DNA of 64,000 nucleotides, taken from Chitinivibrio alkaliphilus ACht1 (lineage in GTDB: Bacteria > Fibrobacterota > Chitinivibrionia > Chitinivibrionales > Chitinivibrionaceae). This document shows, one piece after another, positions 8,510 through 17,727 of this stretch. The DNA is taken from NCBI RefSeq assembly GCF_000474745.1, contig NZ_ASJR01000011.1:1-64000 (forward strand), written 5' to 3'. The notes beneath the pieces were generated by a model. That model was given only the letters and a program-made list of their open reading frames with translations. It was not told the DNA's origin and ran no database searches. The number at the start of each line of letters is the position of its first letter. The stretch's first letter is position 1. Position numbers and translations under genes: made by a program.

Positions 8510-9940
8510 GTGGACTTAGGGTTAACACAATCAGCGGAACTTCGCATGGAGCAACGGCTGTCTCAGCAGATGCTCCACTCCCTCGATCTATTGCAAGAAA
8601 CAAACATTCAGTTGGAACAGCGCATAAGTCGTGAGCTCCTAGAAAATCCTTTCCTTGAAACAGATGACTCTCCTGCTGATCATGAGCCCGAGGATGAAAA
8701 AGAACCGCATGCTGAGGATCATGGAGAGCTTGATCTCTCCGAAGATTCCGCTGAAGTGCCCTATGCGCTTGAAGAGGGGTTGCAGTATTCCGACGATGGG
8801 GATGGGGGAATATCGCAGGAAGAACAGCAGGAGAAACGTGAATATTGGCATTCTCTCCAAACGTACGAAAGCTCTCTTGAAGAACATCTTCGTACACAGT
8901 TGCGTGAAAAGAGTGTGTCTCAAAAAATATGGCCACTCATGGAGTTTATCCTGGGAAGCCTTGATGAGCGGGGATATTTGCAGATACCCACTGAAGAGAT
9001 TTGTGCCATAAGCGGTTTCTCTTTGGAGATGGTACAAGACGGAATCGCTCTGTTGCAGAGCCTTGAACCCGCAGGGGTTGGTGCGCGTGATCTTCAGGAG
9101 TGTCTTCTCCTTCAGCTTGCCCGCACACACGGTACAGACTCTGTGGAGTATCAAATTGTCGATTCATACTGGCAGTATTTTGAAAAACTCCAGCTGCCAC
9201 GCCTTGCCCGTGAACTAGCCCTCTCCATTGAAGAGGTGACCCGTGCAAAAGAGGTGATAGCGTCCTTAGACCCAAAGCCGGGTATGCAGTATAGCCTTTC
9301 AGACTCTGATGAGTATGCCCCTCCTCCTGATCTTCGGGTAATAAAGCATAACGGTCGCTGGAAAAGCGTTCTCAACGACAGCTTTCTTCCGGATTTACGA
9401 ATTAGCGAGCAGTATTCCGACCAGCTTCGGTATCGCAGTGATGAAAAGAGCGTGAAAAAATTTCTCCGGGAGAAGCGGGGGAGTGCCCAATGGCTCATCA
9501 TGGCTGTTGAGCAGCGTAAACGATCCATGTTGAAAGTGATGGATGCCATTGTGGCTCATCAGAATGGCTTTTTTGATCAGGGGGACGAGAACGCCTTGCG
9601 TCCTCTTACATTGAAAGATATTGCGCAGGAGGTTGAGCTTCATCCATCCACGGTGAGCCGTGTAACAAATAATAAGTTTGTAGAAACTCCCTATGGAGTG
9701 TACGAACTAAAGTATTTTTTTGTTGCTTCCATGGGTGGAGGCACAGAGGTCGCCAATATTCGTATTCAAAATTTAGTGCGTGATCTCATCGCAGAGGAAG
9801 ATCGAAAAAAACCTCTCTCTGATCAAAAGATTGCGAATCTATTAAAAGAACGTGGAGTAGAAGCAGCTCGACGCACTGTCGCAAAATATCGCGATAAATT
9901 GGGGATTCCCACAGCACGGCTTCGAAAAGAACATGCCTAG
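8510..9940 (+). CDS. rpoN: RNA polymerase sigma-54 factor
   Basis: A 476-residue sigma-54, which directs core polymerase to -24/-12 promoters and needs an AAA+ activator. Region I is the Gln/Leu-rich start (QSAELRMEQRLSQQMLHSL...ENPFLE), region II is acidic (about residues 50-85), then the core-binding domain, the helix-turn-helix (HPSTVSRVTNNKFVETPYG), and the RpoN box read here as ARRTVAKYRDKLGIP near the C-terminus. The start is GTG at 8510. It overlaps lipA by 8 bases and is followed by hpf and an HPr gene, partly as in the Proteobacterial rpoN cluster. No bacterial enhancer-binding activator is in the window. Confidence 0.97.
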   Translation: MDLGLTQSAELRMEQRLSQQMLHSLDLLQETNIQLEQRISRELLENPFLETDDSPADHEPEDEKEPHAEDHGELDLSEDSAEVPYALEEGLQYSDDGDGGISQEEQQEKREYWHSLQTYESSLEEHLRTQLREKSVSQKIWPLMEFILGSLDERGYLQIPTEEICAISGFSLEMVQDGIALLQSLEPAGVGARDLQECLLLQLARTHGTDSVEYQIVDSYWQYFEKLQLPRLARELALSIEEVTRAKEVIASLDPKPGMQYSLSDSDEYAPPPDLRVIKHNGRWKSVLNDSFLPDLRISEQYSDQLRYRSDEKSVKKFLREKRGSAQWLIMAVEQRKRSMLKVMDAIVAHQNGFFDQGDENALRPLTLKDIAQEVELHPSTVSRVTNNKFVETPYGVYELKYFFVASMGGGTEVANIRIQNLVRDLIAEEDRKKPLSDQKIANLLKERGVEAARRTVAKYRDKLGIPTARLRKEHA

Positions 9941-10784
9941 AAAACCATCTTTTCTTTCCATGCCAATCCCTCAGCGGGGATGTGCCCCACAGGTGGAGGC
10001 GAAGTTAGCGGAACAAGGAGTCTCCACCGTGTGTGTGTCCGCAGGATGTCCTAATCGTGCTCACTGCTTTTCGCAGGGTGAAGCGACGTTTCTTCTTCTT
10101 GGTCAGGGTTGTTCACGTAACTGCCTTTTTTGCGCCATGGGAGAAGAGGCGGTTACCCCGGTAGATGCAACTGAGCCACAGCGCGTGGCTCAGACGGTTG
10201 CCTCTCTCGAATTGTCCTATGTGGTCCTCACCTCTGTGACGCGGGATGATCTGCCCGACGGAGGAGCGGCACATATCTGCCAAACCGCCCGGGAAATCAG
10301 AGCCCATGCTCCGCACACACGAGTCGAGGCACTGCTTCCTGACTTTGGGGGATGCCGCCGTGCACTCTTTCTGGCAGCAACGGGTTCCTTTTCTATTGTG
10401 GGACATAATGTAGAAATGGTACCGTCGCTTTATACAAGATATCGCAGTGGAGGGGGCTTCCAGCGGTCTCTTTCTGTATTGCACGCCTTGGGCGAGCACG
10501 GTATCCCAACAAAGTCTGGTTTTATGGTTGGTCTTGGTGAGACGCAGGAAGAAGTCTTGTCTCTGATCTCCACTCTTTCGGACACGGGCATCTCCGTTCT
10601 TACGGCGGGCCAGTATCTTCCTGGGCGTCGTGGCGGAATCACACCGAAGCGATATGTGTCACCTGAGGAGTTTGAGATCTATGCAGCTCATGCGCAAGAG
10701 TGTGGTATTGCCAGTGTTCGCATGGGGCCGTATGTTCGCAGTTCTCTCAATGCGGCAGACTGTTTTCGGGAGATATGTAAATAA
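9933..10784 (+). CDS. lipA: Lipoyl synthase
   Basis: A 283-residue radical SAM enzyme that inserts two sulfurs into protein-bound octanoate to make lipoyl groups. Both clusters are visible: the auxiliary C-x4-C-x5-C (CVSAGCPNRAHC) near residues 34-45 and the radical SAM C-x3-C-x2-C (CSRNCLFC). The C-terminal RSS that ligates the auxiliary cluster is present in YVRSSLNA. Length matches the family. The ATG lies inside the last codons of rpoN (8-base overlap), so translation is probably coupled. No lipoyl-dependent dehydrogenase or lipB is in the window. Confidence 0.96.
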   Translation: MPRKPSFLSMPIPQRGCAPQVEAKLAEQGVSTVCVSAGCPNRAHCFSQGEATFLLLGQGCSRNCLFCAMGEEAVTPVDATEPQRVAQTVASLELSYVVLTSVTRDDLPDGGAAHICQTAREIRAHAPHTRVEALLPDFGGCRRALFLAATGSFSIVGHNVEMVPSLYTRYRSGGGFQRSLSVLHALGEHGIPTKSGFMVGLGETQEEVLSLISTLSDTGISVLTAGQYLPGRRGGITPKRYVSPEEFEIYAAHAQECGIASVRMGPYVRSSLNAADCFREICK

Positions 10785-10827
10785 ATATGGACTTTTATGC
10801 GAATTATAGTATTATATATATTTGGTT

Positions 10828-10848
10828 CCGGGTAAGCGAATTACCCGG
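10828..10848 (+). promoter_or_regulatory. Stable hairpin in the lipA-hpf gap
   Basis: CCGGGTAA and TTACCCGG form a perfect 8-bp stem over a GCGAA loop, 20 bases before the hpf start and just ahead of its AGGAGG site. No T run follows, so it is not a normal terminator. It could protect or gate the hpf leader, or be a processing site. Confidence 0.45.
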
Positions 10849-10868
10849 ACTTTAACAGGAGGTTTTCC

Positions 10869-11180
10869 ATGAATGTACAAATTACGAAACGCCATGACAG
10901 ACATCTTTCTCAGGAAACCAAAGACTTTATTGTTGCTGATGTTGAAGCGCTTCAGCGGTTTCACGATGGCATAAGTTCTGCCCATGTTATTCTTGATAAG
11001 GTGGAGCATAAGAGCGGTCCTGAGGATATTGTGGAAATTATTATCAATGCAGCTGGTGCAAATATCACAGCGAAGACCTCCAACCAAGAAGAGAACATGG
11101 TGAAGGCTTTCGATGAAACCTTGAGTAAGGTTGCCCGTCAGCTGAAGAAGAAAAATGAAAAAGAGAAGTCCCATAATTAG
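10869..11180 (+). CDS. hpf: Ribosome hibernation promoting factor, short HPF/RaiA type
   Basis: A 103-residue ribosome-associated protein of the YfiA/HPF family that binds the small subunit decoding region in stationary phase. It starts MNVQITKRHDRHLSQETKDF and keeps the family layout of beta-alpha-beta-beta-beta-alpha with VEIIINAAGANITAK and an acidic helix before a Lys-rich tail (KKKNEKEKS). It lacks the C-terminal dimerisation domain of long HPF. AGGAGG lies close upstream, and an intrinsic terminator follows at 11213-11241. Confidence 0.93.
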   Translation: MNVQITKRHDRHLSQETKDFIVADVEALQRFHDGISSAHVILDKVEHKSGPEDIVEIIINAAGANITAKTSNQEENMVKAFDETLSKVARQLKKKNEKEKSHN

Positions 11181-11212
11181 TTTTCTCATGGTATATTTCG
11201 TGTTATATATTA

Positions 11213-11241
11213 CTGACAGCGCAAGCTGTCAGTACTTTTTT
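11213..11241 (+). terminator. Intrinsic terminator of hpf, abutting the mlaD ribosome site
   Basis: CTGACAGC and GCTGTCAG form a perfect 8-bp stem with a GCAA tetraloop, followed by TACTTTTTT. The final T run touches the TAGGAG that serves mlaD, so no promoter fits between the two genes. mlaD must be reached by read-through or from a promoter inside hpf. Confidence 0.8.
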
Positions 11242-11254
11242 AGGAGAACTCTCT

Positions 11255-12199
11255 TTGCAGAGAAGAAAATCGGATTTTAGTGTTGGCCTCATAATCATCT
11301 TTGCTCTCATAACCCTCTTTGCTGGGGTTGTGTTTTTAAAAGATGTGAATTTGGGAACGCGCCACGTCACGTACACAGGACTGTTTTCAAATATCGGCGG
11401 ATTGCAAGTAGGGGATCCTGTTTCGGTCAATGGGGTCAAGATGGGGTCGGTACGAAAGGTCTATCTGCGTGATGCCCGTGTGGCGGTTGTGTTTGCCTTG
11501 GAAGAAGGAGTTGCCTTCACCAATAAATCACAGATTACGGTGAAGAATGTCGGCCTTCTCGGCGAACGAAATCTTGAAGTAACCTTGAGCCCTCACGGTG
11601 AGCGGTACTCTCCAAATACAGAGAGGGATACCACCTTCGTTGACGGCCGTTTTGATAGTGGTATTGCTGAGGCTATCGGTATGTTTGGAGATATTCTACA
11701 ACAGGCAACAGGCCTTGTAGATACTGTTGAGTTTCTCGTGAGCAATACCGTCGCATCGCCGGAGTTTCTTTCCTTCTTTGATACACAGTTGCAGCGTGTG
11801 GATGGTATAACCGAAAAAACAGAGGCGATTCTCGGAGAAAATCAGGGTGATATTGGGCATATTATTACAAATTTGCGTACAACCACTGAAACAGTGCGTC
11901 ATATAGCCCGGGACAATGAAGAAAATATTCATGCCATTACGGAGAATTTTTCCCTCTTTTCTGAACGGGTTCTTTCTCTGGAAAAGCAGCTTGATACAAC
12001 CATGCACAATATCTTCGATATTACGGAAGCCGTAAACTCAAAGGAAGGTACCGTGGGACAGCTGATACATGAGTCTGACTTGGCAGAGCAGTTACATGCC
12101 ACCCTTCATTCACTCGATTCTCTTGTACAGGTGATTGATGATGATGGGTTGAAATTACTGATACGAATGGGTACACGACGACGATGGGAGCGTGAATAA
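11255..12199 (+). CDS. MCE/MlaD-family lipid transport protein
   Basis: A 314-residue inner-membrane-anchored periplasmic protein. After RRKSDFSVG comes one membrane helix (LIIIFALITLFAGVVFL), then the MCE domain (YTGLFSNIGGLQVGDPVSVNGVKMGSV...LLGERNLEVTL) and a long helical C-terminal region, as in MlaD/YrbD/Ttg2C. Such proteins form a ring that moves phospholipids between membranes with an MlaE permease and MlaF ATPase; neither partner is next to it here. The start is TTG at 11255, eight bases after TAGGAG. The stop is immediately followed by the HPr start. Confidence 0.88.
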   Translation: MQRRKSDFSVGLIIIFALITLFAGVVFLKDVNLGTRHVTYTGLFSNIGGLQVGDPVSVNGVKMGSVRKVYLRDARVAVVFALEEGVAFTNKSQITVKNVGLLGERNLEVTLSPHGERYSPNTERDTTFVDGRFDSGIAEAIGMFGDILQQATGLVDTVEFLVSNTVASPEFLSFFDTQLQRVDGITEKTEAILGENQGDIGHIITNLRTTTETVRHIARDNEENIHAITENFSLFSERVLSLEKQLDTTMHNIFDITEAVNSKEGTVGQLIHESDLAEQLHATLHSLDSLVQVIDDDGLKLLIRMGTRRRWERE

Positions 12200-12469
12200 A
12201 TGCAGGAAATGAAATTTCGTGTCACCGCAAAGGATGGCATTCATGCCCGCCCTGCTGCGCAAATTGTAGAAACCGCACAGAAATTCTCTTCCGCCGTTGA
12301 ATTTATAACAGCGGAAGCACGGGTGAATGCCAAGAGTATTATGGAAATCATGATGCTTTCGGCAGTGTACGGGACTGAGTTAGTGTTGCAGATTTCCGGA
12401 GATGATGAACAAACAGCTCTTGGAGAAATGACCACGTTACTCCTTCAAAATATTGCCGAAGCAGCATAA
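12200..12469 (+). CDS. ptsH: HPr-type phosphocarrier protein
   Basis: An 89-residue PTS phosphocarrier. The active-site histidine is His15 in GIHARPAA, and Ser46 in AKSIMEIMML sits where HPr kinase phosphorylates the Gram-positive type protein; both are at canonical numbers. The C-terminal helix is present. It starts directly at the mlaD stop. Neighbourhood with rpoN and hpf resembles the Proteobacterial cluster in which the equivalent gene is npr/ptsO, so a regulatory rather than sugar-uptake role is possible. No EI, EII or HPr kinase is in the window. Confidence 0.93.
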   Translation: MQEMKFRVTAKDGIHARPAAQIVETAQKFSSAVEFITAEARVNAKSIMEIMMLSAVYGTELVLQISGDDEQTALGEMTTLLLQNIAEAA

Positions 12470-12564
12470 GGCGGCACTCCTTTTTTTTCACGATTCCATA
12501 AATCCTTCTTTATGGCACAGGATACATATATTTTACGTCTTTAATTGACGAAGGATATGCGTAA

Positions 12565-14355
12565 ATGGATCAAGCAAAGATCAGAAATGTTGCAATAATT
12601 GCCCATGTGGACCATGGGAAGACCACCCTTGTGGATAAACTCTTTGAGCAGAGCGGTATGTTCTCTGCCCATGGCGGCTCTACGGAACGTCTTATGGATT
12701 CAATGGATATTGAGCAGGAGCGGGGCATAACGATTACCTCTAAAAGTGGTGGTTTTCGCTATAACGATTTTTATATCAATATTATAGATACACCGGGACA
12801 CGCCGATTTCGGCGGACAGGTTGAACGGGTATTAAAAATGGCCTGTGGGGCAATTCTTGTGGTTGATGCGCAAGAGGGACCCATGCCTCAAACGTTTTTC
12901 GTATTAAAAAAAGCACTCGCCTTGGATATACCGATCATTGTTGCTATTAATAAAATAGATAAGCCTGCGGCACGTCCTGAGTGGGTATTGGATCAAGTTT
13001 TTGACCTTTTTGTAAAGCTGGAAGCGCCGGATGATATTCTCGATTTCCCCGTTGTCTATGTTTCTGCCAAAGAGGGATATGCCCTGCGGGATCCTGAGGA
13101 TGAAGCACGTGATATGGCTCCGCTTCTTGAAATGATTACGGAGGAGCTCCCCCCACCTGCGGGAGATGCCCATGGCCCATTTCAGCTTCTTATTAGTTCC
13201 CTCGATTATTCTCCCTTTCTGGGGCGTCTTGCCATTGGAAAAATAACCAATGGTTCCGTTCAGATAAATGATGCCGTTGTGTTGTCACGTCGTGATGGAC
13301 AGCTTGAGCCCACACGCATTAGTAAAATTTATAAATTTGAGAAAAATGAGAAAATTCCCGTAGAACAGGCATCCTGCGGTGATATTATTGCTGTAGCTGG
13401 TATGGACTCAGTTACCGTTGGAGAAACCTTTACCAGTAAGGAAAATCCCCTTCCTCTTGAGCCCATAGCCATTGATCCACCCACTATCTCTATGAATTTT
13501 ATTCCCAATGATTCTCCCTTTGCAGGACAGGAAGGAACCTATGTCACCTCTCGCCATATTGGCGACCGTCTTCGCAAAGAGACGCTGTCTGATGTTGCCT
13601 TGCATGTGGAAGATCTTACCGATCGGGTTGGATTTAAGGTGTCGGGTCGGGGAGAGTTGCACCTCTCTATTTTAATTGAGACCATGCGTCGCGAGGGATA
13701 TGAGCTACAGGTAACACGTCCGCAGGTTATCTATCACACTGATGCGGCGGGTAAGGTGACAGAGCCCTATGAAGAAGTGACCATCGATGTGAGTGAAGAG
13801 TTTAGCGGGGTGGTTATTGATAAGCTGAATCAGCGTAAAGGGAAAATGGTAAATATGCTGAAAATGGATGGTGGATTAACCCGGATAATTTTCCATATAC
13901 CGACGCGGGGGCTTCTTGGGTATCGTTCTGAATTTATGACTGATACGCAGGGTATGGGTATGATGAACTATGTGTTTCATGAATATGGCCCGTACTGTGG
14001 AGAATTAAAAAATCGCCATAATGGCGCCATGGTTTCCATGGAAAAAAATTGCGTCTCCATAGCCTATGCCTTAGCAAATCTTCAGGAGCGGGGCACCCTT
14101 TTTATCGGGGCAGGAGAAAAGATTTATGCGGGGCAGATAATTGGTGAAAATAGCCGAAGTGCCACCTTAAAAGTGAATCCTGCTAAGGGCAAGAAATTGT
14201 CCAATGTGCGATCTTCTGGGGCTGACGATGCGGTTGTTCTCACGCAACCACGAAGAATGACCCTTGAAGACTGCATTGCGTGGATTAATGATGATGAATT
14301 GGTGGAGATTACTCCAGAGAATATACGCTTACGAAAAATGACGATGTCAAAATAG
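12565..14355 (+). CDS. typA: Ribosome-associated GTPase TypA/BipA
   Basis: A 596-residue translational GTPase related to EF-G, involved in ribosome assembly and stress adaptation. The G domain has G1 AHVDHGKTT, the switch region RGITITSK, G3 [10 protein letters not shown] and G4 NKIDKP; then domain II, EF-G-like domains III and V ([21 protein letters not shown]), and the TypA-specific C-terminal domain ([12 protein letters not shown]-like ending with [16 protein letters not shown]). Length fits the family. A ribosome site AAGGA precedes ATG 12565. pyk follows after 13 bases. Confidence 0.97.
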   Translation: MDQAKIRNVAIIAHVDHGKTTLVDKLFEQSGMFSAHGGSTERLMDSMDIEQERGITITSKSGGFRYNDFYINIIDTPGHADFGGQVERVLKMACGAILVVDAQEGPMPQTFFVLKKALALDIPIIVAINKIDKPAARPEWVLDQVFDLFVKLEAPDDILDFPVVYVSAKEGYALRDPEDEARDMAPLLEMITEELPPPAGDAHGPFQLLISSLDYSPFLGRLAIGKITNGSVQINDAVVLSRRDGQLEPTRISKIYKFEKNEKIPVEQASCGDIIAVAGMDSVTVGETFTSKENPLPLEPIAIDPPTISMNFIPNDSPFAGQEGTYVTSRHIGDRLRKETLSDVALHVEDLTDRVGFKVSGRGELHLSILIETMRREGYELQVTRPQVIYHTDAAGKVTEPYEEVTIDVSEEFSGVVIDKLNQRKGKMVNMLKMDGGLTRIIFHIPTRGLLGYRSEFMTDTQGMGMMNYVFHEYGPYCGELKNRHNGAMVSMEKNCVSIAYALANLQERGTLFIGAGEKIYAGQIIGENSRSATLKVNPAKGKKLSNVRSSGADDAVVLTQPRRMTLEDCIAWINDDELVEITPENIRLRKMTMSK

Positions 14356-14368
14356 AGAGGGAGTTACT

Positions 14369-15835
14369 ATGAGGACCTTGGATATGCTTCCGGAAACACC
14401 CCGGAAAAAAACGAAGATTGTTGCTACTATTTCTGACAAGAACTGTAGTACGGAGTTCATTACCGAGCTTTACAAAAACGGTTTAAATGTGGTGCGTATT
14501 AATACTGCGCACCAAACACCGGAGGTTTCCAAGGAAGTCATAGATAATGTGCGGAAGGTTTCGGAGAAGATTGCTATTATGATCGATACAAAGGGGCCTG
14601 AGGTTCGTACTACCGCTGCCGATGAGGAGATTCCTGTGGAGACCGGAGATACGGTGTACTTTGCGGGACGACCAAATACCCCCTTTTCTGGTGATACGGT
14701 TAATGTTTCCTATACACATTTTGTTGAAGAAATCCCCGTGGGAAGTCATATTTTGATTGATGATGGAGAACTTACCTTTGTGGTAAACTCCCGTGAAGGG
14801 GATCGCCTTTCCTGTGTTGCTTTAAATCAAGGGGTTGTTCGGGGTAAAAAGAGTGTTAATGTGCCCAATGTGCACTTGCATCTCCCAACCCTTACAGAGA
14901 AGGATAAGCAGTTTCTTCGCTTTGCCGTGGAAGAGGAAGTCGATTTTATTGCCCACTCCTTTGTGCGTAACAAACAGGATTTACTTAATGTTAAGTCCTA
15001 TTTAGCAGGCCAAAAGAACTGTTGTCGTATTATCTCCAAGATTGAAAATCAGGAGGGAGTTGATAACATTGATGAGATTTTGGATCACTCCTACGGTATT
15101 ATGATTGCTCGGGGTGATCTTGCCGTAGAAATTCCTCGTGAGCGGATTCCTTCAATTCAGAAAAAGCTTATTAAAAAATGTATTACCAAGCGAAAACCTG
15201 TTATCATTGCAACACAGATGCTACACTCCATGCTCTCAAATCCAAGTCCAACCCGGGCAGAGGTAAGTGACGTGGCGAATGCGATTTATGATGAAGCAGA
15301 TGCTGTGATGCTGAGCGGAGAAACGGCCAATGGAAAATATCCAGTAGAGTCTATCCGGGTAATGTGTGATATTGCTGTTGAGGTAGAAAAGGACTTACAG
15401 CCCTTTTCAGATATTCATCCCATAACCTTAAATACAGAGGTCTCTGCGTATTTATGTAAATCGGCCATTGAATCGGCAAACCGTCTCAATGCAAAGGCGA
15501 TTATTGCAGATACGGCCAGTGGGAGAACCGTGAGAAATCTTGCGGGATATCGGGGAAATACGCCTATTTATGCTCTGTGTTACAATGATCATATTGTCCG
15601 CAGTCTTGCTCTTTCCTTTGGGGTTACTCCCTACTTCTTCGATGGAAGTACACAGCCGGTAACGGATCGTGCCTTAAAAAATGCCATGAAACGTCTTGCG
15701 TATCACTTTAATTTTGCAGAAGATGACTACCTCGTTATACTTTCTGGAAATTACGGCGCTCAAGTTGGAGCTTCCTATATTGGTATTACCACTACGGCAG
15801 AGCTTGAAAATGATGTGTTTATTCGGAGAGATTAA
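14369..15835 (+). CDS. pyk: Pyruvate kinase
   Basis: A 488-residue glycolytic enzyme that transfers phosphate from PEP to ADP. Motifs seen are KTKIVATISDKN, MIDTKGPEVRTT, the B-domain, IISKIENQEGVDNIDEI (catalytic Lys), MIARGDLAVEIP, ATQMLHSM and MLSGETANGKYPV. The substrate loop is RINTAHQ rather than the common RLNFSHG, so this is a divergent subfamily; the conserved Asn is retained, Thr-Ala replaces Phe-Ser. A C-terminal allosteric domain is present. It sits 13 bases after typA and ends six bases from a convergent regulator gene. Confidence 0.96.
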   Translation: MRTLDMLPETPRKKTKIVATISDKNCSTEFITELYKNGLNVVRINTAHQTPEVSKEVIDNVRKVSEKIAIMIDTKGPEVRTTAADEEIPVETGDTVYFAGRPNTPFSGDTVNVSYTHFVEEIPVGSHILIDDGELTFVVNSREGDRLSCVALNQGVVRGKKSVNVPNVHLHLPTLTEKDKQFLRFAVEEEVDFIAHSFVRNKQDLLNVKSYLAGQKNCCRIISKIENQEGVDNIDEILDHSYGIMIARGDLAVEIPRERIPSIQKKLIKKCITKRKPVIIATQMLHSMLSNPSPTRAEVSDVANAIYDEADAVMLSGETANGKYPVESIRVMCDIAVEVEKDLQPFSDIHPITLNTEVSAYLCKSAIESANRLNAKAIIADTASGRTVRNLAGYRGNTPIYALCYNDHIVRSLALSFGVTPYFFDGSTQPVTDRALKNAMKRLAYHFNFAEDDYLVILSGNYGAQVGASYIGITTTAELENDVFIRRD

Positions 15836-15840
15836 ACTCT

Positions 15841-16218
15841 CTACTCGGCTTCTTTACTGAGGAGGTTTGTAACCATCTCGATAAGCTGCTCATTGTCAAA
15901 GGGTTTTTTCAGGGTACAATCTACCTCAAGCTCTTTTGCAAGATCAAGATAGCGTTCTGCTTCAATTCTTCCACCACCAGAGATGGCGATGAGAGGTATA
16001 TCCTTATTTTGTTCCCGGATGGTCATGATAATTTCCATACCTTCAACTTGGGGCATAATAATGTCGGTTATCACGAGATCAAACCGTTCTTGAGAGAAGA
16101 GCTCAAGGGCTTTTTGTCCATCTTCCATGGTAACCACATCATAGCTATTTCCAAGAAGCTTTTCCATAATAGTCAAGATAAGCGGGTCGTCTTCAATTAC
16201 AAGAATTCGTTGCTGCAT
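15841..16218 (-). CDS. Stand-alone CheY-like response regulator
   Basis: A 125-residue single receiver domain. The acidic pocket is E9-D10-D11, the phosphorylated residue is D52 in VITDIIMP, the switch residue is the serine of IAISGGG, and the conserved lysine is in LKKPF. There is no output domain, so it must act by protein contact. It is the last gene of the leftward ABC transporter operon, 26 bases after the lipoprotein gene. No histidine kinase is nearby. Confidence 0.92.
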   Translation of the reverse strand: MQQRILVIEDDPLILTIMEKLLGNSYDVVTMEDGQKALELFSQERFDLVITDIIMPQVEGMEIIMTIREQNKDIPLIAISGGGRIEAERYLDLAKELEVDCTLKKPFDNEQLIEMVTNLLSKEAE

Positions 16219-16244
16219 ACTCTGTCCCCCTGTTACGGTGTTTT

Positions 16245-16589
16245 TTAGTCTGCTCGAATGAGCTCATTGTGATACCGCTCCCACTGTCGTTTATTGCGAT
16301 GAAAGCGATACTTTCGTCGTATTTTAAAGGTAATTGGTTCAATATCCATATGATAAAAGTCAACGACCGCTCGAAATTGAAACAACGAGCGATCGCCATA
16401 CTCACTGGTTTCTACAATCTTAAAATATGGCTCGGCGTGGAGGGCTTTGGGGTTTGTTGTGGCAACGATGTGTTCTAAATCGCTTTCACAAAGCCGGAGA
16501 AGGGCCTCCTTGGCAAAGTCTGCGCGCTGGGCAGTAGAAGAGCACGCTCCGAACAAAAGTAACAGAGATACTACGAGAGTGTGTCTCAT
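16245..16589 (-). CDS. Small putative lipoprotein
   Basis: A 114-residue protein with a hydrophobic signal (MRHTLVVSLLLLFGAC) and a lipobox-like FGAC, giving a lipidated Cys at residue 16. The mature part is a small mixed alpha/beta domain with FQFRAVVDFYHMDIEPITFKI, similar in feel to NTF2-like or DUF domains, but I do not recognise it. It overlaps the ATPase gene by 4 bases (ATGA). Placement inside a transporter operon suggests an envelope accessory part. Confidence 0.7.
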   Translation of the reverse strand: MRHTLVVSLLLLFGACSSTAQRADFAKEALLRLCESDLEHIVATTNPKALHAEPYFKIVETSEYGDRSLFQFRAVVDFYHMDIEPITFKIRRKYRFHRNKRQWERYHNELIRAD

Positions 16590-17719
16590 TTGTATTGCTC
16601 CTCATGGCGTATATTCATCTTTGTTTTGGTATCATAGAGATGAAGGCGATTTCCCGGTATAAGAATTGATTGGAGATCTCCACGGGATACGTGGCGTGAA
16701 CGATGTACGAAAAAACGAATCGTTGTTGCGTCGTTTTTACCTGCCCGTGCAATAATAAGACTTCTATCTCCGGGAGTTTCTGTCATTTCCACACGGACAG
16801 AAATCTCTGTGGAAAGATTTGCAACACTGCTGTTTGTTTCTGTTTTTAAGCGAATATCCTGAGGGCGTATAGAGGCAAGTACCTCCACTCCATCGTACTT
16901 TTGTAGGGCGGGAGAATCACCAAGGGCAACCCGAATTGGACCAATGGATGAATGGAGAATTGCATCTTTTCCATCCGTTTTGAGGGTTCCTGTGAGGGTG
17001 TTTGTTACAGGGCTCCCAATGAAACAGGCGGCATTATAGGTTGCGGGACTATCATAGAGTACCGATGGCTTATCGTATTGTTCTACCTGTCCATTACGCA
17101 TAACCGCAATGCGATGACTCATGGTCATGGCCTCAATTTGGTTATGGGTTACATAAATGATTGTTTTACCAACCTTCATGTGAATCCGTTTTAATTCCTC
17201 CGTTGCCTTTTCCCGAAGGGCTGCATCGAGGTTGCTCAAGGGCTCATCAAGGAGCAGAACATCTGGATCGAGAACAAGGGCCCGTGCTAAGGCTACTCGC
17301 TGACGTTGTCCGCCGGAAAGTTGTTTCGGCAAGCGCTCTGTGTATTTTTCTAAGCCAAGTAGGGGAAGCACCCAATCCAGCTTTGTAAAAATATCGGCAC
17401 GGTCCTTTTTTTGAATCTTTAATCCAAAGGCGATGTTGTTGCGTACATTCATATGGGGAAACAAGGCATAACTTTGAAAAACCATTCCAATAGGACGTTT
17501 TTGCGGTGGCACAGGATTCATATACTTTCCACCAATGTACAACTCTCCAGAATTAATTTTTTCTAACCCTGCAATCATACGAAGCAGGGTTGTTTTCCCA
17601 CATCCCGATGGCCCGAGAAGCGTAACAAATTCCCCCGTTTGTATTTCAAGGTTGAGGTTAGGAATAACCGTATTATTGCCAAACCGCTTATGAATATTTC
17701 GTAGAATGAGTCCTGCCAT
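16586..17719 (-). CDS. Carbohydrate-type ABC transporter ATP-binding protein (MalK/UgpC-like)
   Basis: A 377-residue ATPase of the CUT1 class. Walker A is GPSGCGKTT at about residues 36-44, the Q loop is MVFQSYALFPHM, the signature is LSGGQRQRVALARAL, Walker B is VLLLDEPLSNLDAALR, and the switch His is in YVTHNQIEAMTM. A C-terminal TOBE-type regulatory domain follows (SIRPQDIRL). It is followed by the lipoprotein gene in an ATGA overlap and lies 8 bases after the MalG-like permease gene. Substrate is unknown; sugar or sugar polymer fragments are typical. Confidence 0.95.
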   Translation of the reverse strand: MAGLILRNIHKRFGNNTVIPNLNLEIQTGEFVTLLGPSGCGKTTLLRMIAGLEKINSGELYIGGKYMNPVPPQKRPIGMVFQSYALFPHMNVRNNIAFGLKIQKKDRADIFTKLDWVLPLLGLEKYTERLPKQLSGGQRQRVALARALVLDPDVLLLDEPLSNLDAALREKATEELKRIHMKVGKTIIYVTHNQIEAMTMSHRIAVMRNGQVEQYDKPSVLYDSPATYNAACFIGSPVTNTLTGTLKTDGKDAILHSSIGPIRVALGDSPALQKYDGVEVLASIRPQDIRLKTETNSSVANLSTEISVRVEMTETPGDRSLIIARAGKNDATTIRFFVHRSRHVSRGDLQSILIPGNRLHLYDTKTKMNIRHEEQYK

Positions 17720-17727
17720 ATTGCCTC

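Noticed and set aside
12496-12515. CCATAAA/TTTATGG hairpin before typA as a terminator
   Set aside because: A weak 7-bp A/T-rich stem without a T run; likely incidental.
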